From an uncultured Collinsella sp. (GTDB lineage Bacteria > Actinomycetota > Coriobacteriia > Coriobacteriales > Coriobacteriaceae): a DNA stretch of 21,411 bases. The DNA is taken from the NCBI GenBank assembly GCA_902467875.1, contig CABQWP010000035.1, positions 1 through 21,411 on the forward strand, read 5' to 3'. The position numbers were made by a program, and so were the translations under genes. Positions 6,691-13,278 of the stretch are shown piece after piece (position 1 is the stretch's first letter; every line of letters starts with the position of its first letter). The notes under the pieces were generated by a model. The model had not been told where the DNA came from. It saw only the letters and a list, made by a program, of their open reading frames with translations, and ran no database searches.

Positions 6691-7008
6691 CTATGCCACA
6701 GGCTTAACATCATCCATGACGACGTTATCCATAGCAGCTCGATTGATCTGGTGAACGTAGATAGAAAGGCGGATGGCCGTGCGCGACTCCCCGTTAATGA
6801 GGATGTCGGAGAACACGGGCGCGCAGGAAATATCAAAACCGGTTGGAATCAAAAAACCGCGCGCGATAGCCACGGCCTTAATGGCCTGGTTGACCGCACC
6901 GGCGCCGACACACTGGATGTTGACGGGTACACCATCCTTGACCATGCCGGCGATGGCGCCGGCAACGGACGCGGGCGATGATTTGCTTGATACCTTCAGG
7001 CAATCCAT
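6691..7008 (-). CDS. spoVS: Stage V sporulation protein S (SpoVS) family protein
   Basis: A 105-residue member of the SpoVS (Alba-like fold) family. Residues 1-85 carry the family pattern: LKVSSKSSPASVAGAIAGMV, the GAGAVNQAIKAVAIARGFL core, and DILINGESRTAIRLSIYV. SpoVS proteins bind nucleic acid and act in sporulation in Bacillus, but they also occur widely in non-sporulating bacteria, where the role is unclear. The start at 7008 has a good AGGAGTTT site and matches the usual N-terminus; longer in-frame starts up to 7083 add residues unlike the family. The C-terminal 20 or so residues go beyond the usual length of about 86. A gap of 74 nt separates it from the ATPase gene and contains a small perfect hairpin (7061-7074). 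It lies between that gene and miaB. Confidence 0.93.
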   Translation of the reverse strand: MDCLKVSSKSSPASVAGAIAGMVKDGVPVNIQCVGAGAVNQAIKAVAIARGFLIPTGFDISCAPVFSDILINGESRTAIRLSIYVHQINRAAMDNVVMDDVKPVA

Positions 7009-7082
7009 GAAGAAACTCCTGCGTTTAAAAGTACGTTTTAACTGCAATAACTGTATCGTACCGAGTGGACTCGGTAAAGGCA

Positions 7083-8168
7083 CTATTCCTCTTTGGCAAG
7101 ATCGAAGGTCACAGTGATTCGATCACGCGAAACACGAATCTTTGGGTCGCCGCAAAGGTTGAGATAGTACCGGGCGGCAAGGTCATTAAAGTCACGCTCC
7201 ACAGCACGCGAAAACTGAGCCATGTCATCCTTGGCAATACGTAGCCCGCGACGATCCTTCGCGAGATCGACAGGAGCCGGCGCATGCGAGGACGAATCAC
7301 GCTCGCGCAGCAGACGCGCGGTCACACCGCGAACGGGCTTAATCTGCCCTGCCAAAATGCGATGGGCCGTGCGCTCGGACATCTCAAGACCCAAACCCGA
7401 ACAGATACGGATAAAGTCCTCGGCATCAGAGGCAAGGCCTAAACGGTCGACAACCGGAAGCTCGCTCTCGTCATCAATGAACAGGAGACGCGACGTATCA
7501 AGCCGACTTGACGCCTGAGCATAAAGGGTCGCGGCAATCTCAGACGGAGAACCAAGATAGACATCGCAACCACGCAACTCCTCGAGCGCAAACTCACAAG
7601 CAGCGCGAATAATATTATGCGGACCGCGAGCACAGACATAACGCCCGTCCTCATCCTTGACGGCCTGGGGCCAGCTGGACTGATCGGCACGCTCACTGAG
7701 GCGGTCGGCCGCAACGCTCACCTTAAAGGCCGAGCCAAGGTCGACACCAGACGTGACCACGCGGGCCTCGTCGGTGTTCTGCTTGATCGAAAACAATGCC
7801 ATGCCACGACCGTGAACGCCCCAACGGTCCATCTTCATGCTCTCGAGCTTGGAGGTAACACGGGCATCGAAGATTCGCTCTTGCATATCCTGCGGAACGC
7901 CCGAACCGTTATCCAAAAAGACAAGCGTGCGGACGCCATCTTCCTTAGTCGTGGCGAGATAAACCTTGTCGGCGCCAGCATCGCGAGCATTACGGAGCAT
8001 TTCGATGACGATATCCTCGACATGCTGAATGTCGTGCTTTGCCTGGCGCCGCTCGGCCTCCGAAACGCGGAGGCGGACATACCCCTCGCCAAGGTTCTCC
8101 TCGACGCGAAGGTTGCCCTCCCCCGACATCGACGCGATAAATGAGATGAGCTCGTTCGCGTCGCTCAT
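7083..8168 (-). CDS. GHKL-fold (Hsp90/GyrB/histidine kinase-like) ATPase, function unknown
   Basis: A 361-residue protein whose N-terminal half is a GHKL ATP-binding domain. The N box EMLRNARDAGA (56-66) has Glu56 and Asn60; the G1 box is DNGSG (86-90); the G2 box GVHGRGMALF (117-126) lies in an ATP-lid-like loop. Glu56, preceding the Asn by four residues, fits the Hsp90/MutL/GyrB type that hydrolyses ATP rather than a phosphate-transferring kinase. There is no transmembrane segment, phospho-acceptor His domain or receiver. The C-terminal half (about 150-361) is unfamiliar to me. It starts 1 nt after the rny stop without a clear ribosome site, implying coupled translation. In Bacillus the phosphodiesterase gene ymdB stands between rny and spoVS; here this ATPase takes that place. 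Role unknown. Confidence 0.88.
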   Translation of the reverse strand: MSDANELISFIASMSGEGNLRVEENLGEGYVRLRVSEAERRQAKHDIQHVEDIVIEMLRNARDAGADKVYLATTKEDGVRTLVFLDNGSGVPQDMQERIFDARVTSKLESMKMDRWGVHGRGMALFSIKQNTDEARVVTSGVDLGSAFKVSVAADRLSERADQSSWPQAVKDEDGRYVCARGPHNIIRAACEFALEELRGCDVYLGSPSEIAATLYAQASSRLDTSRLLFIDDESELPVVDRLGLASDAEDFIRICSGLGLEMSERTAHRILAGQIKPVRGVTARLLRERDSSSHAPAPVDLAKDRRGLRIAKDDMAQFSRAVERDFNDLAARYYLNLCGDPKIRVSRDRITVTFDLAKEE

Positions 8169-8169
8169 G

Positions 8170-9720
8170 TTATTTAGCGATATCGACAGCGCGACTCTCG
8201 CGAATCACGACGACGCGCACCTGACCGGGATACTCCATCTCTTCCTCGATCTGATGGGCGATATCGTGAGCCAGGACCGTGGACTGGGCATCGGAGATCT
8301 TGTCCGGCTGAACCATGACGTGGACCTCGCGACCAGCCTGCATGGCATAGGTACGCTCGACGCCTTCATGGGAGTTGGCAATCTCCTCGAGCTTCTCAAG
8401 ACGCTTGATGTAGTTCTCGGCAGACTCGCGACGGGCACCGGGGCGAGAGGCAGAGACAGCATCGGCGGCCTGTACCAGGACATCGAGCACCGTGTTGGGG
8501 TCGACATCGGCATGGTGAGCCTCGATAGCGTGAACGATAACGGGCTTCTCGCCATAACGGCGGGCAAGCTCGGCGCCGATGACGGCATGCGGGCCCTCGA
8601 CGTCGTGGTCGATTGCCTTGCCCAGGTCGTGCAGCAGGCCGGCGCGCTTAGCGGTCACAACGTCCAGGCCAAGCTCGGAAGCCATCACGCCGCACAGATC
8701 GGAAACCTCGAGGGAGTGCTGAAGCACATTCTGACCAAACGAGGTACGGTAGCGCAGGGCACCAAGGGTCTTGACGATCTCGGGGTGCAGGTCGTGGATA
8801 CCGGTATCAAAGGCAGCCTGCTCGCCAGCCTCGCGCACGCGCTGCTGAACCAGGTCGGCAGCCTTGTGATACATCTCCTCAATGCGGGCGGGGTGAATGC
8901 GGCCGTCGGCAATGAGGTTCTCAAGTGCCACGCGGGCGGTCTCACGACGGACCGGGTCGAAGCTCGAAAGAACGACGGTCTCAGGCGTGTCGTCGATCAC
9001 GAGGTTGACGCCGGAAACCTGCTCGAAGGTCCGGATGTTGCGACCCTCGCGACCGATGATACGGCCCTTGAGGTCATCAGAGGGAATGTGCACGGAGGTA
9101 ACGGTGACCTCGGCTGTGTGGTCGGCAGCGCAGCGCTGAATCGCCAGGGACAGAATCTCCTGTGCGGTCTTGTGGCACTCGGCGCGAACCTGCTGCTCGG
9201 ACTCGCGAATGATCGTGGCAGCCTCGTGGGTGACCTCGCCGCGAACCTTATCGAGGAGCTCCTTGTGGGCGTCCTCACGGGTCAGGTCGGCGATACGCTC
9301 GAGCTCGGAGGTCTGCTTGGCGCAGAGCTCCTCAAGCTCGCGGGAGCGCTTCTCGACCTGACCGGCCTGGCTGGACAGCTGGTGCTCACGCTTGTCGAGA
9401 GCGTCGTTTCGGCGATCAAGGGACTCCTCGCGCTGCATCACGCGGTTCTCAAGCGTACGAATCTCGCTCTTACGCTGCTTGTCCTCGGCCTCGGCGGCCT
9501 GCTTGTTCTTGATGATCTCCTCTTTAGCCTCGAGCAGAGCCTCTTTTTTGAGGGTCTCGGCCTGACGCTTAGCATCACCGATCAGGGACTCAGCCTGTGC
9601 GTGTGCCGACTGGATCTTTTCGTCGGCCTCGTGAAGACTACCCTGCTTGGCGGTGCGCATGTAGGCAATGGCGGCGATGGCACCCAAAACGATGCCAACG
9701 AGCGCTGCGATGATAGGCAT
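8170..9720 (-). CDS. rny: Ribonuclease Y (membrane-anchored endoribonuclease)
   Basis: Endoribonuclease that starts mRNA decay at the membrane. The 516-residue protein has an N-terminal anchor (2-22, MPIIAALVGIVLGAIAAIAY), a long charged coiled coil (about 25-200), a KH domain (about 206-265, signature GRIIGREGRN at 219-228) and an HD domain with His335 and His364-Asp365 (LLHDLGKAIDHD). Length is typical. The ATG at 9720 is preferred to an in-frame GTG at 9726 because AAGGAG is 5 nt from the ATG and would overlap the GTG. It heads the rny-ATPase-spoVS-miaB-miaA-hflX run behind a recognisable promoter and a leader of about 160 nt that contains two hairpins, so post-transcriptional control is plausible. 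Confidence 0.97.
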   Translation of the reverse strand: MPIIAALVGIVLGAIAAIAYMRTAKQGSLHEADEKIQSAHAQAESLIGDAKRQAETLKKEALLEAKEEIIKNKQAAEAEDKQRKSEIRTLENRVMQREESLDRRNDALDKREHQLSSQAGQVEKRSRELEELCAKQTSELERIADLTREDAHKELLDKVRGEVTHEAATIIRESEQQVRAECHKTAQEILSLAIQRCAADHTAEVTVTSVHIPSDDLKGRIIGREGRNIRTFEQVSGVNLVIDDTPETVVLSSFDPVRRETARVALENLIADGRIHPARIEEMYHKAADLVQQRVREAGEQAAFDTGIHDLHPEIVKTLGALRYRTSFGQNVLQHSLEVSDLCGVMASELGLDVVTAKRAGLLHDLGKAIDHDVEGPHAVIGAELARRYGEKPVIVHAIEAHHADVDPNTVLDVLVQAADAVSASRPGARRESAENYIKRLEKLEEIANSHEGVERTYAMQAGREVHVMVQPDKISDAQSTVLAHDIAHQIEEEMEYPGQVRVVVIRESRAVDIAK

Positions 9721-9755
9721 GCTCACTCCTTTTTATGGATTCGTTACACAACAAA

Positions 9756-9781
9756 GCGAACCGTCCTTACGAACGGCTCGC
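9756..9781 (-). promoter_or_regulatory. Hairpin in the rny leader near the ribosome site
   Basis: GCGAACCGT (9756-9764) pairs with ACGGCTCGC (9773-9781), eight of nine pairs, around an 8-nt loop. In the RNA it is followed by UUUGUUGUG and lies about 26 nt before the AAGGAG of rny. It may be a stability element, RNase Y autoregulatory target or weak attenuator. Confidence 0.45.
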
Positions 9782-9831
9782 GACATTTGAGTAATATGGG
9801 CGCAGCTTATGCGGGTCGGATACAGATAAAC

Positions 9832-9857
9832 ATATAAACAAACTCATCACAGATGAG
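9832..9857 (-). promoter_or_regulatory. Small stem-loop with T-rich tail early in the rny leader
   Basis: CTCATC-TGT-GATGAG on the minus strand (9857-9843) is followed by TTTGTTTATAT. It resembles a weak intrinsic terminator or attenuator about 25 nt after the predicted transcription start. The stem has only six pairs, so this is tentative. Confidence 0.3.
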
Positions 9858-9886
9858 CACATATCACAAAGCAAATGACAGTGTTT

Positions 9887-9915
9887 ATCGTACGTTGAAC
9901 CACAACAACTGTCAA
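9887..9915 (-). promoter_or_regulatory. Predicted sigma70-type promoter of the rny operon
   Basis: Minus strand TTGACA (9915-9910), 17-bp spacer, TACGAT (9892-9887; 4 of 6). Transcription would begin near 9880, giving a leader of about 160 nt. No SOS box is present. Confidence 0.6.
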
Positions 9916-9963
9916 ATAAATGGCCCCGGCACGGCGGCTAAAACACGGTGAACGGCAGGGCCA
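9914..9963 (-). terminator. Possible terminator after recX
   Basis: TGGCCC (9921-9926) and GGGCCA (9958-9963) form a stem with a large loop, followed on the minus strand by TTTATTT (9920-9914). It lies 15-64 bp beyond the recX stop. The loop is long and GC-rich, so efficiency is uncertain. Confidence 0.4.
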
Positions 9964-9977
9964 CAAAACGCATACGC

Positions 9978-10670
9978 CTAAACCGCACATTCCTCGCGTT
10001 CGGCATCGAGACGTGCCTTAACGGCATCGGCGGCGACGTGATACGAGAAGCCCTTGCCCATCAAAAACCGAACCAGTTTTTCGAATGCGCGTGTCTCTGG
10101 AACACGCCGCTTGGTGAGCAGAGCTGACGCACGCGCCAAATCGTCTTCGACGGCAAAATAATCCTCGGGATAACCGGGAATGTCATCGAGCACAACATGA
10201 CGGCGCTTGAGCTCGGTCTCGATTTTGCGCTGTCCCCAACCGCGCCGCTTGCGCTCCTCGATAAAGTACGAGCAAAAGCGGCTCTCGTCTAAAAAGCGAT
10301 ACTCGGTGGCGCGCTCGACGGCGAAATCAATCGCAGGCTGGTGAAAGCCGTAGCAAGCCAGCTTGTCACGGACCTCACCCGTCGCATGGTCGCGGCGCGA
10401 TAACATCTCGGTCACCATGGTGAGTGCACATTTACGCTCGATGAGCTGCACCGCCTCACGAAAGTTGTCCCAATCACAGGGAAGATCGGGGCGGTTTTTG
10501 ACATACAGCCGCGCGACCCGCACGGGAATCCAAATGGACCGCTCAAAACCGCCCTCAAGCTCACAATCGATATGTGCGCAAGGCTTTTTGGACGCATAAC
10601 CGCTCGAGAACGAGGAGGCCGCCTTCTTATCGGGAAAGACGACCGTGGCCTCGGTCACCGTATACGACAT
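9978..10670 (-). CDS. recX: Regulatory protein RecX
   Basis: RecX binds RecA filaments and limits their activity. The 230-residue protein has an N-terminal region of about 85 residues, then the three-helix-repeat RecX body. Recognisable segments are LSRRDHATGEVRDKLACYGF (about 109-128), ERATEYRFLDESRFCSYFIE and RRGWGQRKIETELKRRHV, and a final repeat ending FLMGKGFSYHVAADAVKA. The start lies 11 bp after the recA stop with only a weak ribosome site, suggesting coupling to recA and the usual lower RecX level. Co-location with recA supports the call. It inherits SOS control from the recA promoter. The extended N-terminus resembles longer Gram-positive RecX proteins. Confidence 0.93.
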   Translation of the reverse strand: MSYTVTEATVVFPDKKAASSFSSGYASKKPCAHIDCELEGGFERSIWIPVRVARLYVKNRPDLPCDWDNFREAVQLIERKCALTMVTEMLSRRDHATGEVRDKLACYGFHQPAIDFAVERATEYRFLDESRFCSYFIEERKRRGWGQRKIETELKRRHVVLDDIPGYPEDYFAVEDDLARASALLTKRRVPETRAFEKLVRFLMGKGFSYHVAADAVKARLDAEREECAV

Positions 10671-10681
10671 GAGCGTAACCG

Positions 10682-11830
10682 CTACTCGTCGTCATCATCG
10701 AGCATGGCGGACCCATCGATGGCGTAAAGCTCGTCAAACTCCTCAGGCGCAGGCTGATCGGTCAGCTCGACCTCGGACGGAGCATCGTCATCAAACTCAA
10801 GTCCACAGGCAAGGCGGACCTTATGCTCAATCTCGTCGGCGCAATCGGGGTGTTCGCGCAGGAACGCCTTGGCGGCCTCGCGACCATTGCCGAGCTTGTC
10901 CTCGCCATAGGCAAACCAGGAGCCCATCTTCTTGCAAATGCCGCACTCGACAGCCATGTCCAGAATCGAGCCCTCCTTAGAGATGCCCGTACCGTACATG
11001 ATGTCGAACTCAGCAGAACGGAACGGAGCTGCCACCTTGTTCTTAACGACCTTGGCGCGCACGCGGTTACCGATAACCTCGTCCTTAAGCTTAATGCTGT
11101 CGATGCGGCGAATGTCGATACGCACCGAAGAGAAGAACTTAAGGGCGCGGCCGCCCGTCGTGGTCTCGGGGTTGCCGAACATGACGCCGATCTTCTCACG
11201 CAGCTGGTTAATGAAGATGCACGTCGTGTTGGACTTGGACAGCGAGCCGGCGAGCTTGCGGAGCGCCTGGCTCATCAGGCGAGCCTGAAGACCGACCGTA
11301 GTGTCGCCGATTTCTCCCTCGATCTCGGCACGCGGGGTCAGCGCGGCGACGGAGTCAACGACGATGGCATCGATGGCGCCGGAACGCACGAGCATGTCAA
11401 CGATCTCGAGCGCCTGCTCACCCGTATCGGGCTGGGAAATGAGCACCTCGTCGATATCCACGCCGATGCGCGCGGCATACGTGGGATCGAGCGCGTGCTC
11501 GGCATCGATAAATGCCACAACGCCGCCCATAGCCTGGGCCTCGGCCAAGATCTCGAGCGAAAGCGTCGTCTTACCGGAGGACTCAGGACCGTAAATCTCG
11601 ACGATACGGCCGCGCGGCACGCCGCCGATACCCAGCGCGGCATCGAGGGCCAGGGCGCCCGTGGGAATGGCCTCGACCTCGAGCTCGGGGCCACCGTCGC
11701 CGTACCTCATGATGGAACCCTGGCCGAATTTCTTCTCGATCTCGGCCTTGGTGGTGGCGATCATCTCATCGCGCTCTTTACCCGTCGTGCGAGCATGAAC
11801 GGTACGTACGGGACCTGAATTCTTGGCCAT
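10682..11830 (-). CDS. recA: Recombinase RecA
   Basis: DNA strand-exchange ATPase and co-protease that triggers LexA self-cleavage. The 382-residue protein has Walker A GPESSGKTT (81-89), the AFIDAEHALDP motif, Walker B AIVVDSVAAL, the loop L2 segment FGNPETTTGGRALKF, and a strongly acidic C-terminal tail ending DDDDE. The start at 11830 (MAKNSGP) has GAGGAGGG 4 nt upstream; an in-frame ATG at 11851 lies upstream of that site and only about 10 bp from the -10, so it is rejected. It has its own promoter with a LexA box in the spacer, and recX follows. The upstream cinA gene, a common recA neighbour in Gram-positive bacteria, is separated from it by a hairpin. Confidence 0.98.
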   Translation of the reverse strand: MAKNSGPVRTVHARTTGKERDEMIATTKAEIEKKFGQGSIMRYGDGGPELEVEAIPTGALALDAALGIGGVPRGRIVEIYGPESSGKTTLSLEILAEAQAMGGVVAFIDAEHALDPTYAARIGVDIDEVLISQPDTGEQALEIVDMLVRSGAIDAIVVDSVAALTPRAEIEGEIGDTTVGLQARLMSQALRKLAGSLSKSNTTCIFINQLREKIGVMFGNPETTTGGRALKFFSSVRIDIRRIDSIKLKDEVIGNRVRAKVVKNKVAAPFRSAEFDIMYGTGISKEGSILDMAVECGICKKMGSWFAYGEDKLGNGREAAKAFLREHPDCADEIEHKVRLACGLEFDDDAPSEVELTDQPAPEEFDELYAIDGSAMLDDDDE

Positions 11831-11860
11831 GAATAGCCCTCCTCTTAACAACCTGCATCG

Positions 11861-11889
11861 ATAATAAACGAACGGCTGTTCGTGGTCAA
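11861..11889 (-). promoter_or_regulatory. recA promoter
   Basis: Minus strand TTGACC (11889-11884), 17-bp spacer, TATTAT (11866-11861). Each hexamer matches consensus at 5 of 6. The spacer encloses the SOS box. The leader to the recA ATG would be about 25 nt. Confidence 0.82.
11869..11882. promoter_or_regulatory. LexA (SOS) box of recA
   Basis: CGAACGGCTGTTCG has perfect CGAAC and GTTCG half-sites around four bases and lies between -35 and -10. LexA bound here would exclude RNA polymerase. Confidence 0.9.
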
Positions 11890-11920
11890 CCGTTCAGGCC
11901 AATCATATGCAGGCGGTCTT

Positions 11921-11982
11921 TCCAAAACCCAACCAAACGCCGACCAAACACTGACCAAATACTTGACCACAAAGGACCAAAT
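11921..11982. repeat. Six CCAAA-type elements phased at about 11 bp upstream of recA
   Basis: CCAAA begins at 11922, 11933, 11944, 11955 and 11977, with CCACA at 11967. The steps are 11, 11, 11, 12 and 10 bp; four of the last five copies read GACCA. The array lies 32-93 bp upstream of the recA -35. Spacing near one helical turn suggests a multi-site binding region or curved DNA; function is unknown. Confidence 0.65.
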
Positions 11983-12056
11983 ATGAACAAGGCAGGCAAA
12001 AATACATCTACAACCAGCACAAACGCTAAATTTGTCAGAGGTCCCTATCTCCACAA

Positions 12057-12080
12057 TTAAGGGGCCCTAAGGCCCCTTAA
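12057..12080 (-). terminator. GC-rich hairpin terminator after cinA
   Basis: TTAAGGGGCC-CTAA-GGCCCCTTAA is a perfect 10-bp stem with a 4-nt loop, 7 bp beyond the cinA stop. There is no long T-tract on either side (TTAATTG on the minus strand), so it may act as a terminator or a 3'-end stabiliser separating the cinA transcript from recA. Confidence 0.7.
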
Positions 12081-12087
12081 AACATGT

Positions 12088-12624
12088 CTATTCCATAGAG
12101 TTGAGCACAAGGGCAATGCGCCCCAATGCCTCCGCGACCGCATGGGCACGAACACACGAACGGTCGCCCTCATAGTGGCAGCGCACAGAGTCCACGACCG
12201 GCACGCCCCCATCGGCGGAACGATGCCCCCAGCCAATATAGAAAGTGCCCGCCGGATCGTCCTCAGTGCCACCGCCGGGGCCGGCATAACCCGTTGCGCT
12301 CACTGCAATATCGCTCTGGTACAGCTCCAGCGAACCCACCGCCATCTCGCGCGCGGTCTGATGCGACACCGCGGTATAGCGGTCGAGCGTCTCCTGCTCA
12401 ACACCAAGAACACGATGCTTAATCTCATCGCAATAGGTCACCGCACCGCCACGCAGCACCGCCGAGGCGCCCGGGATATCGGCAATCGTCGAGGCGATCA
12501 TACCCGCCGTCAGCGACTCAGCCGTCGAAACCGTCACGCCCCGAGCGCTCGCGCGCTCGACAATATCACGCGCCAGCTCCTCGTTATGTGCGGAAATCTG
12601 CTCAAAAGAGTCCGTCATACCCAC
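12088..12624 (-). CDS. pncC: Nicotinamide-nucleotide amidohydrolase PncC (CinA C-terminal domain)
   Basis: Deamidates nicotinamide mononucleotide to nicotinate mononucleotide, recycling NMN released by NAD-dependent DNA ligase. The 178-residue protein is a stand-alone CinA C-terminal domain: TAESLTAGMIAS (34-45, with the nucleophile Ser37), PGASAVLRGGAVTY, and the glycine-rich SATGYAGPGGGTEDDPAGTFYIGW region. The N-terminal molybdopterin-like domain of full CinA is absent. The start is either GTG at 12624 (AGG 6 nt upstream) or ATG at 12618; the GTG is kept for spacing. It starts 6 bp beyond the pgsA stop. Being upstream of recA is the classic cinA-recA order, but here a hairpin and a recA promoter separate them. 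Confidence 0.93.
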   Translation of the reverse strand: MGMTDSFEQISAHNEELARDIVERASARGVTVSTAESLTAGMIASTIADIPGASAVLRGGAVTYCDEIKHRVLGVEQETLDRYTAVSHQTAREMAVGSLELYQSDIAVSATGYAGPGGGTEDDPAGTFYIGWGHRSADGGVPVVDSVRCHYEGDRSCVRAHAVAEALGRIALVLNSME

Positions 12625-12630
12625 CAGGAC

Positions 12631-13269
12631 CTAGACCGAAAAGACGATCTTGCGGCAGTTCCAGAAGTACTGGGCGCCCGAGATAACGGTCAGGACAACG
12701 GCAACGGCGTACAGGAAGCGCGACACCGAGTAGATGCCGAGCGTCAGCGCCACCGGGCCAAGGTGCAAGCCGACCATAGCAAAAACGCACAGGTAACCGC
12801 AAATGGAGACCATCGTGGTTGCCGTCTTGTACTTGCCGAGCTTATCGGCCGCAACGACCACACCGGCCGCACTCGCGACCATGCGAAGGGCGCTCACCAG
12901 CAGCTCGCGGAACAGGATAATGAACACGGACCACACGGTCACCGCGCCAAAATCCAAGAACAGCAGCAGGGCCGAGAACACGAGCAGCTTATCGGCGATG
13001 GGGTCCAAGAATTTACCGAAGTCGGTGATCTCGTTGCGCGAACGCGCCAGATAACCGTCGACCTTATCGGTGCACGACAGGATCACATACAGAATGAAGG
13101 CAGCGGCGGCGAGCGGGCCGTCGAAGGTGCTCCAATCCGTACCGGCAACACTCGTGTGAGAAAGCGCCGACACGATCATGAACACCGGGATAAAGACGAT
13201 GCGAACGCACGTCACGATGTTGGCGGGCGTCCAGACACTCGTCAGTTCCTTATTGCTCTCGTTAGCCAC
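12631..13269 (-). CDS. pgsA: CDP-diacylglycerol--glycerol-3-phosphate 3-phosphatidyltransferase
   Basis: Membrane enzyme making phosphatidylglycerophosphate, the first committed step to phosphatidylglycerol and cardiolipin. The 212-residue protein has the complete CDP-alcohol phosphotransferase signature: Asp68, Asp71-Gly72, Ala75-Arg76, Gly85, Asp89 and Asp93. Several hydrophobic helices surround it, and the N-terminal segment TPANIVTCVRIVFIPVF is typical of PgsA. The start is GTG at 13269, with AGGAG 6 nt upstream, in a site that overlaps the rimO TAG. The rimO-pgsA-cinA order with near-zero gaps supports one transcript. Other CDP-alcohol transferases are possible in principle, but the N-terminus and neighbours favour PgsA. 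Confidence 0.94.
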   Translation of the reverse strand: MANESNKELTSVWTPANIVTCVRIVFIPVFMIVSALSHTSVAGTDWSTFDGPLAAAAFILYVILSCTDKVDGYLARSRNEITDFGKFLDPIADKLLVFSALLLFLDFGAVTVWSVFIILFRELLVSALRMVASAAGVVVAADKLGKYKTATTMVSICGYLCVFAMVGLHLGPVALTLGIYSVSRFLYAVAVVLTVISGAQYFWNCRKIVFSV

Positions 13270-13278
13270 GACGCTCTC

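Noticed and set aside
8029..9837. 602-codon open frame on the + strand
   Set aside because: It is antisense to rny and the start of the GHKL ATPase gene. Its Leu/Gly/Asp-rich, repetitive-looking composition mirrors the coiled-coil codons of RNase Y.
11845..12054. Small minus-strand open frame of 69 codons between recA and cinA
   Set aside because: It overlaps the recA promoter, SOS box and phased repeats, has no ribosome site, and its Trp/Phe-Gly repeats come from the TTTGG array.
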